DNA of 64,000 bases, from assembly GCF_016656965.1 (NCBI RefSeq), contig NZ_CP067977.1, positions 1,426,001-1,490,000 of the forward strand, read 5' to 3'. Under the pieces are notes generated by a model. It was not told where the DNA came from and ran no database searches. It was given only the letters and a program-made list of their open reading frames with translations. Numbering within the stretch: the first letter of the stretch is position 1; every line of letters begins with the position of its first letter. Below are positions 19,171 through 27,567 of this stretch, one piece after another. A program made the position numbers and the translations under genes. Source of the DNA: Brevundimonas vitisensis (GTDB lineage Bacteria > Pseudomonadota > Alphaproteobacteria > Caulobacterales > Caulobacteraceae).

Positions 19171-20031
19171 ATGAACGAAGACGCGACAACCGATCTCGAA
19201 TGTGGGGGACAGGCCGCCTTCGAGATCATCACGGCGGCTCGGGAGACACCGCTGGTGTTCGCCTCGCCGCATTCCGGTTCGGTCTATCCGCCGGACCTGC
19301 GCCCTGCGGCCTTGCCGGTCACCGCGCTGCGAAGTGCGGAGGACGCGCTGGTCGATCGGCTGGTGGCGTCGGGACCTCAGCACGGAGCAACCCTCCTGGC
19401 TGGCCGGATCGCGCGCACCTATCTCGATCTGAACCGACGAGCGGACGAATGGGATCCTCTGCTGATCGAGGACTGCCCGCCGGGTCCCGTCTCGACGCGG
19501 GCCCAGGCCGGCTATGGCGTGGTGCCCCGCCTGACCGGAGACGGGCATAGGCTTTACGATCGGCGATTGCCTCAGGCTGAAGCCCTTGATCGCGTGGCGC
19601 GCGTGCACAGGCCCTATCATCGCGCCCTGGCCGAGCTGATGCAGGGAGCACAGGCGCGGCATGGTGTGGCGGTACTGATCGATTGGCATTCCATGCCCTC
19701 ACGCGCGACCGGCGGGGACGGCGGTGCGGACATTGTACTGGGCGATCGTCACGGAACCTCGTGTCCGGCGCGTCTGACCCGACGGCTGCGCGCCCTGTTC
19801 GAAGGCCTCGGCTGGCGCGTAGCCCTGAACCGGCCCTATGCCGGAGGCTATGCCACGCAGACCTGGGGCCGGCCGCCAGAAGGCTTCTGGGCGATTCAGG
19901 TCGAACTGAACCGCGCCCTCTATCTGGACGAGGCGACCCTGGAGCCCGGCCTGGGCTGGTCGCGCTGTAGCAAGGGCCTGGAGAGGGTCATCACCGCCCT
20001 GACGACCGACATCGACGGCCTGGTGCGCTGA
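19171..20031 (+). CDS. N-formylglutamate amidohydrolase family protein
   Basis: This 286-residue zinc-dependent amidohydrolase resembles HutG-type enzymes that release formate from N-formylglutamate at the end of histidine degradation. Visible motifs are FASPHSGSVYPPDL, then YLDLNRRADEWDP, VHRPYHRALAEL and IDWHSMPS, whose His and Asp residues are candidate metal ligands. The C-terminal part has RPYAGGYATQTWGRPPEG and VELNRALYLDE. No other hut genes are nearby, so it may act on another formyl or acyl amino acid. A hairpin with an A-rich flank follows at 20036-20064. Confidence 0.88.
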   Translation: MNEDATTDLECGGQAAFEIITAARETPLVFASPHSGSVYPPDLRPAALPVTALRSAEDALVDRLVASGPQHGATLLAGRIARTYLDLNRRADEWDPLLIEDCPPGPVSTRAQAGYGVVPRLTGDGHRLYDRRLPQAEALDRVARVHRPYHRALAELMQGAQARHGVAVLIDWHSMPSRATGGDGGADIVLGDRHGTSCPARLTRRLRALFEGLGWRVALNRPYAGGYATQTWGRPPEGFWAIQVELNRALYLDEATLEPGLGWSRCSKGLERVITALTTDIDGLVR

Positions 20032-20035
20032 AGAC

Positions 20036-20064
20036 AAAAAAAACCGCGGCCGAAACCGCGGTTT
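20036..20064 (-). terminator. intrinsic terminator (minus strand)
   Basis: Stem AAACCGCGG (20041-20049) pairs with CCGCGGTTT (20056-20064) around a 6-base loop. On the minus strand it is followed by eight T. On the plus strand only three T follow, so it would end N-formylglutamate amidohydrolase transcripts less well. Confidence 0.8.
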
Positions 20065-20115
20065 GAAGTCTATAGGGAGGAAACGCCCAGGAAGGGCAAG
20101 ACGCCAAAGCGTCGA
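20036..20115 (-). ncRNA. candidate trans-acting small RNA with C-rich anti-Shine-Dalgarno segment
   Basis: On the minus strand a promoter (20121-20149) precedes about 80 bases with three elements. Hairpin 1 has the stem GACGC/GCGTC (20113-20100). Hairpin 2 has a GCCC/GGGC stem with loop UUCCU (20097-20085). A single-stranded GUUUCCUCCCUAUAG follows. The molecule ends in a 9-bp GC-rich hairpin (20064-20041) followed by eight U (20043-20036), a typical intrinsic terminator. The exposed CCUCCC could pair with Shine-Dalgarno sequences, as in several alphaproteobacterial small RNAs. No ORF fits this interval. It could instead be a long 3' UTR of the upstream DUF599 gene. Confidence 0.6.
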
Positions 20116-20120
20116 AGGTC

Positions 20121-20149
20121 AAGTTAGGTTGCAGCGCACAATCCGTCAA
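20121..20149 (-). promoter_or_regulatory. housekeeping promoter for the candidate small RNA
   Basis: On the minus strand TTGACGG followed after 14 bases by CCTAACTT matches the Caulobacter consensus TTGACGS-N10-14-GCTANAWC. Read the E. coli way it is TTGACG, 17 bases, TAACTT. Transcription would start near 20115, just before the first hairpin. Confidence 0.55.
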
Positions 20150-20271
20150 GCGGCAAATTCGGTCTGACGATCACGCAGAGTTACGACTTTCGTCGCAGAT
20201 TGCGGGCGCGTAACCGGTTTCACTGCCCAGATCGTGCTCTTATCGCGTCTGCGAAATGTTGCAGTGCAAAA

Positions 20272-20958
20272 TCACTCGGGACCGAGCAGCCGCCGGGCCT
20301 GACGAATGGCGCGCGCGGCTGGCGAGGCAGCCTGGCGATAGACCAGCAGGGAAAAGGCCGAAAGCACCCCGACCGCCAGCCATAGTGGCCCGAAGAGCCA
20401 GGCCGCTGCAGCCAGGGCGAAATAATAGGCCCGCACGCCCTGGCTGAAGGCCGCGAGCGCCGGGTTCAGCAGATCCGACGCCGCTTGCCCAAAGGCGATG
20501 CGATCCGTCTCGGACTCGATCTCTGGCGCGGCTCCGATCAGCGCCAGGGTGTAGTTCATCTGACGAAGCGCCCAGATGAAGTCGAGCAGGCCGCGGATCA
20601 GGCAGAGCATCACCAGGGCCAGCTTGATCTCCAACAGCTTCAGCGGCGTGTTCTCGGCCCCGACCGCTGCAAAGCCCATCAAAACCCCCTCGCCCCCGAA
20701 CAGCACGCTGGCCACCGCCGCCACCAGCAGCAGATTGGTCGAGGCGAAGAAGGAGGCGGAGTTGATGCTGTGACCCATCAGCTGGCTGTCGACCAGCTTG
20801 ATCTCGCGATGGGTCATGGCCGTCATCCACACCCGGCGCACCACGGTCATGTCGTCGTTCAATGACCCGCTCTTGCGCGCCAGCAGCCGCATGAGGGGGT
20901 CGTAACCCAGCCAGCAGACAAAGAAGAGGACCAGGGCGGTCCAGTCGAAAGCGGTCAT
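20272..20958 (-). CDS. DUF599 family membrane protein
   Basis: This 228-residue integral membrane protein is of unknown function. It starts MTAFDWTALVLFFVCWLGYDPLM, a first membrane segment. It then carries the DUF599 hallmark region RRVWMTAMTHREIKLVDSQL and SINSASFFASTNLLLVAAVA, followed by two or three further hydrophobic helices around residues 115-135 and 170-205. The start at 20958 was preferred over one 36 bases upstream because the first membrane helix then begins at the usual position. It is divergent from ppa. A candidate small RNA with its own promoter lies just downstream on the same strand. Confidence 0.85.
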   Translation of the reverse strand: MTAFDWTALVLFFVCWLGYDPLMRLLARKSGSLNDDMTVVRRVWMTAMTHREIKLVDSQLMGHSINSASFFASTNLLLVAAVASVLFGGEGVLMGFAAVGAENTPLKLLEIKLALVMLCLIRGLLDFIWALRQMNYTLALIGAAPEIESETDRIAFGQAASDLLNPALAAFSQGVRAYYFALAAAAWLFGPLWLAVGVLSAFSLLVYRQAASPAARAIRQARRLLGPE

Positions 20959-21017
20959 AGGCAGGAAATGCCGTGACGGGACCTGCAAAGGCAAGAGGCT
21001 GTCGGCCTGCGTAGGTC

Positions 21018-21046
21018 TTGCTCCCGGCGAGCGCTGCGCCTATCAC
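21018..21046 (+). promoter_or_regulatory. possible promoter for ppa
   Basis: TTGCTCC (21018-21024) and CCTATCAC (21039-21046) with a 14-base spacer partly fit the Caulobacter housekeeping consensus. The start codon of ppa lies 38 bases further on. Confidence 0.35.
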
Positions 21047-21083
21047 GCCCGTCACCTGATCTCGCAGTGCACAAGAGCCCGCC

Positions 21084-21641
21084 ATGAACCTCGACGCCAT
21101 TCCCGTCGGCCCGAACCCGCCCTGGGACCTGAACGTCGTGATCGAGATCCCGCAGGGCGGCCTGCCGGTGAAGTACGAGATGGACAAGGACTCCGGTGCC
21201 CTGTTCGTCGACCGCTTCCTGCACACCGCGATGTACTATCCGGGCAACTATGGCTTTGTGCCCCACACCCTGGCCGATGACGGCGACCCCTGCGACGTGA
21301 TCGTGCTGAACCCGTCGCCGGTCGTTCCGGGCTGCGTCATCCGCTCGCGCCCAATCGGTGTGCTGATGATGGAAGACGAGGCCGGCGGCGACGACAAGAT
21401 CCTGGCCGTGCCGGTCGACAAGCTGAACCCCTATTACACCGACATCGCCAGCTATCGTCAGCTGCCGGCGATCCTGGTCGAGCAGATCGAGCACTTCTTC
21501 ACCCGGTACAAGGACCTGGAGAAGAACAAGTCGGTCAGGGTGAAGCGCTGGGGCGATGCGGGCGAAGCCGCCGAGCTGATCGCCGAGGGCATGCGCGCGC
21601 ACCAGGCACAGCTGGCGGCCAAGGTGAAGGCCGAAGCCTGA
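21084..21641 (+). CDS. ppa: inorganic pyrophosphatase
   Basis: This cytoplasmic family I pyrophosphatase hydrolyses PPi and drives biosynthetic reactions forward. The 185 residues fit the family. Visible are EIPQGGLPVKYEMDKDSGAL with the conserved Glu and Lys, YYPGNYGFVPHTLADDGDPC, which contains the active-site Tyr and the DGDPxD signature with its metal-binding aspartates, and EDEAGGDDKILAVP. A purine-rich ribosome site is weak. The gene is divergent from DUF599 and is followed by a small exported protein gene 49 bases later. Confidence 0.97.
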   Translation: MNLDAIPVGPNPPWDLNVVIEIPQGGLPVKYEMDKDSGALFVDRFLHTAMYYPGNYGFVPHTLADDGDPCDVIVLNPSPVVPGCVIRSRPIGVLMMEDEAGGDDKILAVPVDKLNPYYTDIASYRQLPAILVEQIEHFFTRYKDLEKNKSVRVKRWGDAGEAAELIAEGMRAHQAQLAAKVKAEA

Positions 21642-21690
21642 GCGAACCGCTCCGCTTGCTGATGGGCCCCGCCGGGACCATTCTGAACAG

Positions 21691-22062
21691 ATGCGAGCGC
21701 TGGTTCTTCTTACCGCTCTGATCGTATCGGCCGCTGCTGGGGCGGCCGCGGCGCAGTCGCGTCCCTATGGTCACCCGTGGCCGGACGCGACCGTCGGCGA
21801 CAGCCATCGCTATGAAATGGATCGCCAGCGGGCCCTGTCCGACCAGCGTGCGGCGGAGGCGCGGGCGCATCAGTCGGAGGCCCGGCTGACGGTTCTGGAA
21901 ATCCAGGCGTCCCGGCAACCGCCTCTGTCGCCCGGCTATGACGAGGCTCCCCTGGCGTCACCCGAACAGGAGCGGCGCGAACGCGAGGCCGCGACCCAGC
22001 GACGCCGCACCGTCGCCCGCGAGACCACCCAGATCGACGACTGGCTGGACCGTCGCCGCTGA
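21691..22062 (+). CDS. small exported hypothetical protein
   Basis: This 123-residue protein has a clear signal peptide ([22 protein letters not shown]) with cleavage after AAA-Q. The mature part is short, highly charged and helical (RYEMDRQRALSDQRAAEARAHQ), with coiled-coil potential around residues 40-70, and ends in RRRTVARETTQIDDWLDRRR. No family is recognised. Its periplasmic location and heptad-like sequence suggest a structural or binding role, but nothing more can be said. It lies between ppa and the zinc peptidase, all on the plus strand. Confidence 0.65.
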   Translation: MRALVLLTALIVSAAAGAAAAQSRPYGHPWPDATVGDSHRYEMDRQRALSDQRAAEARAHQSEARLTVLEIQASRQPPLSPGYDEAPLASPEQERREREAATQRRRTVARETTQIDDWLDRRR

Positions 22063-22141
22063 TCCTGTTCAGGGTCCTGCATCCCTTCCCCAACCGCTGC
22101 GTTTCGGCCTAGCCTGAAGTCAGGGACGGGGAGACAACGAG

Positions 22142-22993
22142 ATGAAGTGGCAGGGTGGGCGTCGCGGTGGCGGCGGAATCTCCGATCGGCGCGGTATGGG
22201 CGGGGGTGCACTGGCAGGCGGCGGCCTCGGCGTCGGTGTGCTGGCGATCCTCGGCTATCTGTTTTTCGGCATCGATCCGTCGACCACGACACAGCTGGCC
22301 AGCCAGTTCGGCGGCGTCGGCAGCAGCGAGGCGGGGGTCGAGGGCACCCCCCAAGATCAGGCCGGTCAGTTCGTCGATGTGATCGGCGGCAACATCAACG
22401 ACGTCTGGACGGCGCAGCTGATGGGCTATGAGCCGCCTACGGTCGTGCTTTACGAAAGCGGCACCAACACCGGCTGCGGCTATGGTCAGGCGGCCATGGG
22501 GCCCTTCTATTGCCCGTCCGACAGGACCGTCTATCTGGACCTGGGCTTCTGGCAGCAGATGCAGACCCAGCTGGGGGCCTCAGGGGCCGACTTCGCCAAG
22601 GCCTATGTGATCGCCCATGAGTTCGGCCATCACGTCCAGACCCTCACAGGCACGTCCGCCCAGGTCCGCTCGGCTCAGCAGCGGGCGTCCAGCCAGGCGG
22701 AGGGCAACCGCTATTCGGTGGCGCTGGAGCTTCAGGCCGACTGCTACGCGGGAGTGTGGGCCCGCAACGCTGCCGGCGTCTCGAACGGTCAGGTGGCATT
22801 GGAACCGGGTGATCTGGAGGAAGGCCTGCGGACCGCTTCGGCCATCGGCGACGACGCGATCCAGAGCCGCGGCGGCGGCCGGGTCTCGCCCGACAGCTTC
22901 ACCCACGGGTCCTCCGAACAGCGGGTGGAATGGCTGAGACGCGGGTTTCAGTCCGGCGACCCGGCGACCTGCGACACCTTTGCCGGCCTTTAG
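22142..22993 (+). CDS. YpfJ-type neutral zinc metallopeptidase (PF04228)
   Basis: This 283-residue protein matches the YpfJ family. It starts MKWQGGRRGGGGISDRRGMGG, a basic glycine-rich stretch before a single membrane anchor (about residues 19-42, LAGGGLGVGVLAILGYLFFG). The extracytoplasmic part contains CGYGQAAMGPFYCPSD and the zinc motif HEFGHHVQTL with Glu as catalytic base. Later ALELQADCYAGVW provides a further ligand. The C-terminus has FTHGSSEQRVEWLRRGFQSGD, a family signature. The substrate is unknown. A probable terminator follows at 23008-23030. Confidence 0.92.
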   Translation: MKWQGGRRGGGGISDRRGMGGGALAGGGLGVGVLAILGYLFFGIDPSTTTQLASQFGGVGSSEAGVEGTPQDQAGQFVDVIGGNINDVWTAQLMGYEPPTVVLYESGTNTGCGYGQAAMGPFYCPSDRTVYLDLGFWQQMQTQLGASGADFAKAYVIAHEFGHHVQTLTGTSAQVRSAQQRASSQAEGNRYSVALELQADCYAGVWARNAAGVSNGQVALEPGDLEEGLRTASAIGDDAIQSRGGGRVSPDSFTHGSSEQRVEWLRRGFQSGDPATCDTFAGL

Positions 22994-23007
22994 AGGGCAG
23001 CGCTGGG

Positions 23008-23030
23008 CCCGGGCCTGAGCGCCCGGGTTT
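23008..23030 (+). terminator. probable terminator after the zinc peptidase gene
   Basis: CCCGGGC (23008-23014) pairs with GCCCGGG (23021-23027) around a 6-base loop, and three T follow. The short T-run makes it a weak intrinsic terminator. Confidence 0.55.
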
Positions 23031-23093
23031 CCCCTGCGGCGTGACTTCAAGACCTCAAACCCTTCCTTAAGCGGCCCATGTCAGAGTGCGGCC

Positions 23094-24365
23094 ATGTCGG
23101 GAATGGCAGAACCCGTCGTCAGAAGACGACTTAATCAGCAGGAGCTGGACGCGATCTGCGCCCGCCACGACCGCCTGTGGTCTGCACGGCCCGGCGGTGC
23201 CAGAGCGGTCTTTGCCTGGATGGATCTGTCCGGCCTGGACCTTCGCGGTCGCAATCTGGCCGATGCCGATTTCGCCGCTGCCTGCATGATCGGAACCGAT
23301 CTGACGGGCGCGCGCCTGGACAACGCCACCTTTTTCGGAGCCGACATGCAGGACGCCGTCCTGGTGGATGCCCAGTTGCGCCGGGCCGATCTGAGAGGAG
23401 CCTGTCTGCGCGGCGCGGACCTGTCCGGGGCCGACCTTTTCGAGGCCGATCTGCGCGAAGGCACCATTGCCGCCGCCGATCCCCGTCTGGGCTTTCGCGT
23501 GGTCGAGGCACGGGCCCGCAACGCGACCCAGGCCCAGGGGGCCTGTCTGGCCGGAGCCAATCTCCAGAGATCCAAGATGACGGGCGTCGTCGCGGTCGCC
23601 GCCGATTTCACCGATGCGGTGATGAAGGATTGCAAGCTCGTCCGGGCCAATCTGAAGCAGGCGACATTCAAGGGGGCCGACCTTGCTGGCGCCGATCTGT
23701 CTGGAGCCGATCTGTCCGGAGCCGACATGCGCGATGCCGTGCTGGTCGGTGCCAACTGCACCCTGTGGCGGGCCGATGGGGCCAATATGGATGGGGCCCT
23801 GACGGACGATCGCTCGGGAGGATCCCCCTTGGGTCGCCTGCCGGCGGCCGACATGCTGAGGGACCATGCCACCTGGTGCGAAACGGGTGGGGCGGAAGGG
23901 CAGCCCTCCGTGTTCGATGGGGTGGACCTGAGGGCACTGAAATCCATCCGAGGGTTCAATCTGACGGCGCTTTCAGCACGTGGCGGCGTCTTCTACGGCC
24001 TGGATATGGAGGGGGTGCAGCTTCAGGGCGCGCATCTGGAAGGAGCGGACCTGCGGGCCTGCAACCTGCGCCGAGCCGATCTGCGCGGGGCGCGCCTGGC
24101 CGGGGCGCGACTGAACGGCGCCGACCTACGTCAGGCGCAGCTCGGTCCTCTGATGCTGTCGGCCGAGCGGCTGCTGCCCGCCGACATGAGCGGAGCCTGC
24201 CTGCGCGGTGCCGATCTGTCGGGGGCGGATCTGCGACAGGCCAACCTGAGCCGCGCGGAACTCAGCAAGGCCATTTTGCACGGCGCATCCCTGCGACACA
24301 CCGACCTGACCGGCGCGATCGTGACCGGCGCACAGGGTCTGAACTCCTCAGAGGCAAGCCGATGA
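23094..24365 (+). CDS. pentapeptide-repeat protein (first of tandem pair)
   Basis: This 423-residue protein is built mostly of pentapeptide repeats of the A(D/N)LxG type, which fold as a right-handed quadrilateral beta-helix. Block 1 covers about residues 45-125 and block 2 about 145-240. A non-repeat insert (TWCETGGAEGQPSVFDG) is near residue 262, followed by block 3 to the C-terminus. There is no signal peptide. Some pentapeptide proteins mimic DNA and protect gyrase, but no evidence here fixes a role. It may start at 23094 or at the ATG at 23103. The downstream paralogue overlaps by 4 bases, so the two are coupled. Confidence 0.88.
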   Translation: MSGMAEPVVRRRLNQQELDAICARHDRLWSARPGGARAVFAWMDLSGLDLRGRNLADADFAAACMIGTDLTGARLDNATFFGADMQDAVLVDAQLRRADLRGACLRGADLSGADLFEADLREGTIAAADPRLGFRVVEARARNATQAQGACLAGANLQRSKMTGVVAVAADFTDAVMKDCKLVRANLKQATFKGADLAGADLSGADLSGADMRDAVLVGANCTLWRADGANMDGALTDDRSGGSPLGRLPAADMLRDHATWCETGGAEGQPSVFDGVDLRALKSIRGFNLTALSARGGVFYGLDMEGVQLQGAHLEGADLRACNLRRADLRGARLAGARLNGADLRQAQLGPLMLSAERLLPADMSGACLRGADLSGADLRQANLSRAELSKAILHGASLRHTDLTGAIVTGAQGLNSSEASR

Positions 24366-25600
24366 GTTTCCAGCGCCGCCCCCTCAGCCAGGGTGACCTC
24401 AATCTGTTTATTACCGCGCATGAGCGGTTCGCCGAGGGGCGGCCGGGCGGGCGGCGGCTGTCGTTGAAATTTGTGGACCTGCGCGGTCTGGACCTGTCCG
24501 GGCGCAATCTGGAAGAGGCCGATTTCAGCGGCTGCTCGCTGGAAGGCGCCCGTCTTTCCAGAGCCAGGCTGGCGCGAGCCGTGCTGTTCTGCTGCGACCT
24601 GAAGGCGGCCGATTTCACCGGGGCCGACCTGCGGCGCGCCGACCTTCGCGGGGCCTGCCTGCGCGGGGCCGACCTGCAGGACGCGGACCTGACCGGCGCC
24701 GACTTCCGCGAGGGCGTCATCGCCATCCCCCATGCCCAAAAGGGTCTGCAATCGGTCAAGCACGAAACTCGCCAGGGCGTCGCCGACGGGGCCCGCTTTG
24801 CCGGGGCGCGGCTGGATGAGGTGTCGTTCGACGGCTTCAGCGCGCAGAAGGCGGACTTCACCGACTGTTCAATGCGCGGCGCGCGCCTGACCGGAGCCAA
24901 TCTGAAGGATGCCGACCTGTCGGGGGCCATGATGCAGGGCGCGGCCGTGGACGGGGCCAATCTGTCTGGCGCGAAGATGGTCGGAGCCGTTCTGACCGAC
25001 GTCGCCCTGGAGACCGCCCGGGTCGAGCGCACCGATATGACCGGCAGCCTGCGCAACCCCGCCCCGGACGCGATCCAGAAGGCCAAGGCCCTGTTCGAAC
25101 TGGCGCTGGACGCCAATGCCTGGGCCGAGAGCGGCGGGGTCCTCGGCCAGCCTGCCGTGTTCGACGGCGAGGACCTGCGCCCCCTGGCCGGAAAGCTGAC
25201 GGGCCTCAAACTCTCGGCCATGAGCGCCAAGGGGGCCTGTCTTGTGGGGTTGGACCTTCGGGGTCTGGCCTTGCAGGGTGCCAATTTCGAGGGGGCGGAC
25301 CTTCGCGGGGCCGACCTGCGCGGCGCGGATTTGCGCGGCGCGCGGATGGGCGGGGCCTTGCTGAACATGGCCGATCTGCGCGGGGCGATGATGAGTCCGC
25401 TGCCGCTGAGCGCAGGACGATCCATGGCGGTCGTCCTGACCGGCGCGATCCTGCGCTATGCCCGGCTGGACGACGCCGACTTGAGCGAAGCGCGGCTGGA
25501 TCAGGCCGACCTGACCGGCGCCTCGATCAACCTGGCCCGCCTGGACGATGGGCAGAGAGCGGCAGTGGGGCTGGCCCCGATGGCGGCGAAAGCCGCCTAA
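24362..25600 (+). CDS. pentapeptide-repeat protein (second of tandem pair)
   Basis: This 412-residue paralogue of the preceding gene has the same plan: an N-terminal non-repeat cap with LSQGDLNLFITAHERF and RPGGRR, repeat block 1, a short break (VIAIPHAQKGLQSVKHETRQG), repeat block 2, the insert NAWAESGGVLGQPAVFDG, and repeat block 3. The shared insert W.E.GG..GQP.VFDG.DLR shows the pair arose by duplication of the whole gene. Its ATG overlaps the stop of the first gene (ATGA), so equimolar production and a heteromeric complex are plausible. Function is unknown. Confidence 0.88.
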   Translation: MSFQRRPLSQGDLNLFITAHERFAEGRPGGRRLSLKFVDLRGLDLSGRNLEEADFSGCSLEGARLSRARLARAVLFCCDLKAADFTGADLRRADLRGACLRGADLQDADLTGADFREGVIAIPHAQKGLQSVKHETRQGVADGARFAGARLDEVSFDGFSAQKADFTDCSMRGARLTGANLKDADLSGAMMQGAAVDGANLSGAKMVGAVLTDVALETARVERTDMTGSLRNPAPDAIQKAKALFELALDANAWAESGGVLGQPAVFDGEDLRPLAGKLTGLKLSAMSAKGACLVGLDLRGLALQGANFEGADLRGADLRGADLRGARMGGALLNMADLRGAMMSPLPLSAGRSMAVVLTGAILRYARLDDADLSEARLDQADLTGASINLARLDDGQRAAVGLAPMAAKAA

Positions 25601-25728
25601 ACCCATCGCCGGTAGCGTTAACGTCATGTGATCCCGGCGGGAGGCTTCTGCCCTTGCCCGAGACGTACGGGCACACCTAAGTGCGACACAATGTCCGAAC
25701 AGCGGACACCTCCGGGTGGAAACCAGCC

Positions 25729-27030
25729 ATGACGCCGGCCGAACTGAGCATCGCCTTCTTTCTGCAGATGGCGGTGATCATCGCCACCTGCCGCCTGGTC
25801 GGCTGGGCGGCACACCGCTGGCTGGGTCAGCCCCAGGTTGTCGGCGAGATGATCGCGGGCGTCATCCTGGGCCCGTCGCTGTTCGGCCTGCTGGCCCCGC
25901 AGATCCAGGGCTTCATCTTTCCGCCGGAATCCAAGGCCGTGCTGTTCGTCGGGGCCCAGCTGGGTGTCGGCCTCTATATGTTCCTGGTCGGCCTGGGTTT
26001 CCGCAGCGACCACTTCAAGCAGAACGCCAAGAGCGCCTTTGCCGTGTCTCTGGCCGGCATGGCGGCCCCCTTCCTGGTGGCGGTGGCGCTGGGTCCGTGG
26101 CTGCTGAGCCAGGGCCTGTTCGGACAGGGGATCAACTCCACCCAGGCCATCCTGTTCACCGGGGCCTGTATCGCCATCACCGCCTTTCCCATGCTGGCGC
26201 GGATCATCCATGAGCGGGGCCTGAGCGCCTCGCCGCTGGGAGCCCTGTCGCTGTCGGCGGGGGCGATCGACGATGCCGCCGCCTGGTGCGTGCTGGCGGT
26301 CGTGCTGGCCACTTTCGGCGACGGTGCGCCCGTGGCGATCAAGGCGATCCTGGGCGGCATCGCCTTTGTCGTCTTCATGTTGACCGTTGCGCCGCGGCTG
26401 CTGGCCCCGCTAGGCCGCCGGGTCGAGCGCGAAGGCAAGGTGTCGATGGGGACCTTGGGGATCGTGCTGATCCTGTTCATGCTCAGCGCCTTTGCCATGG
26501 ACTGGCTCGGCATCCACGCGGTGTTCGGCGGCTTCATCCTGGGCTGCGTCATGCCGCGCGGCGTGCTGAGCACCGAGGTTAAGAAACAGCTGGAGCCCTT
26601 CGCCGTGGTCGTTCTGCTGCCGATGTTCTTCACCTTTTCGGGGCTGAATACCCAGCTGACCCTGGTCAACAGTTTCGGTCTGCTGGGGGTGACGGCGATG
26701 GTGTTGATCGCCTCGATCGCGGCCAAGGGCCTGGCCTGCTATGGCGCGGCAAGGCTGACGGGTCAGGACAATGCTACGGCCATGGGCATCGGCGCCCTGA
26801 TGAATGCGCGCGGCCTGATGGAGCTGATCATCATCAACATCGGCCTGCAACGCGGCATCATCGGACCGGCCCTATTCTCGATGCTGGTGCTGATGGCCAT
26901 CGTCACCACCCTGATGGCCTCGCCCCTGTTCGAACTGGTCTACGGCCGGAAGGCCAGGGAGCGGGGCGATCTGGGCGCACTGCATGACGATCCGGACGAT
27001 AGGGCCGCCTCGTCCAGGGCCGCAATCTGA
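25729..27030 (+). CDS. CPA2-family cation:proton antiporter (KefB-like membrane domain)
   Basis: This 433-residue polytopic membrane protein has about 12-13 hydrophobic helices. It starts MTPAELSIAFFLQMAVIIATC. The motif GQPQVVGEMIAGVILGPSLFG is the family's TM2-3 region, and ALSLSAGAIDDAAAWCVLA carries the ion-binding Asp-Asp of helix 5. The protein lacks a C-terminal TrkA-N (RCK) domain, so it is a short Na+ or K+/H+ exchanger and not a full Kef system. An in-frame GTG 48 bases upstream gives a less hydrophobic N-terminus and was not chosen. It stands alone between the pentapeptide pair and hsp20. Confidence 0.88.
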   Translation: MTPAELSIAFFLQMAVIIATCRLVGWAAHRWLGQPQVVGEMIAGVILGPSLFGLLAPQIQGFIFPPESKAVLFVGAQLGVGLYMFLVGLGFRSDHFKQNAKSAFAVSLAGMAAPFLVAVALGPWLLSQGLFGQGINSTQAILFTGACIAITAFPMLARIIHERGLSASPLGALSLSAGAIDDAAAWCVLAVVLATFGDGAPVAIKAILGGIAFVVFMLTVAPRLLAPLGRRVEREGKVSMGTLGIVLILFMLSAFAMDWLGIHAVFGGFILGCVMPRGVLSTEVKKQLEPFAVVVLLPMFFTFSGLNTQLTLVNSFGLLGVTAMVLIASIAAKGLACYGAARLTGQDNATAMGIGALMNARGLMELIIINIGLQRGIIGPALFSMLVLMAIVTTLMASPLFELVYGRKARERGDLGALHDDPDDRAASSRAAI

Positions 27031-27041
27031 AGGCAAGAAAA

Positions 27042-27067
27042 AGGGGCGACGCCTGGGCGCCGCCCCT
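27042..27067 (-). terminator. intrinsic terminator for hsp20
   Basis: AGGGGCG (27042-27048) pairs with CGCCCCT (27061-27067), with partial inner pairing. On the minus strand the hairpin is followed by TTTTTCTT, which fits termination of the hsp20 transcript. Only scattered T follow on the plus strand. Confidence 0.72.
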
Positions 27068-27093
27068 CCTTCGTCAGTCAATCGCGCGATCGA

Positions 27094-27561
27094 TCAGGCG
27101 GCCTTGTCGGCCTTGCCTTCGATCAGCGGGGTGGCTGTGGTCCCGATCTCGATCCGGCGCGGCTTCAGCGCCTCGGGCAGTTCGCGCTTCAGCGAGATCG
27201 ACAGCAGGCCGTTGACCAGATTGGCCTCGGTCACGACCACATAGTCCGCCAGCTGGAACCGGCGTTCAAAGTCGCGCTCGGCCAGTCCGCGATGCAGATA
27301 GGTCCGCTCGGCACCATCGTCGTTGGCGGTTTTCCGCCCGGTGACGGTCAGCAGGTTTTCCTTGACCTCGAGGTTCAGTTCCTCGGGCTTGAACCCGGCG
27401 ACCGCAATCTCGATCCGATAGGCGTTCTCGCCCGTCGTCTCGATGTTGTAGGGCGGCCAGCCATTCTCCTGGCTGGTGCGCGCGGCGCTTTCCAGCAATC
27501 CGGCCAGACGGTCGAAGCCGACGGCGGAACGGTACAGCGGGGTGAAATCATAAGTACGCAT
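27094..27561 (-). CDS. Hsp20/IbpA-type small heat-shock protein
   Basis: This ATP-independent chaperone holds unfolding proteins. The 155 residues start [21 protein letters not shown], very close to the E. coli IbpA opening, then the alpha-crystallin domain (about residues 35-130) with [22 protein letters not shown] and [15 protein letters not shown], and the C-terminal I-x-I-type anchor in [11 protein letters not shown]. An ATG at 27567 lies with no gap after the AGGAGG ribosome site, whereas 27561 has 6 bases, so 27561 is the start. The transcript carries a sigma-32-like promoter and a ROSE-like element, and a terminator follows. Confidence 0.95.
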   Translation of the reverse strand: MRTYDFTPLYRSAVGFDRLAGLLESAARTSQENGWPPYNIETTGENAYRIEIAVAGFKPEELNLEVKENLLTVTGRKTANDDGAERTYLHRGLAERDFERRFQLADYVVVTEANLVNGLLSISLKRELPEALKPRRIEIGTTATPLIEGKADKAA

Positions 27562-27567
27562 GGTCAT

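Noticed and set aside
23177..24361. In-frame upstream extension of the second pentapeptide-repeat gene, giving 807 codons
   Set aside because: It runs out of frame through the first paralogue and lacks its own ribosome site; the ATG at 24362 with ATGA overlap is the true start.
23220..25560. Apparent DNA repeat array or CRISPR-like region
   Set aside because: The repetition follows the codons of the pentapeptide repeats and is degenerate, with no spacer structure.
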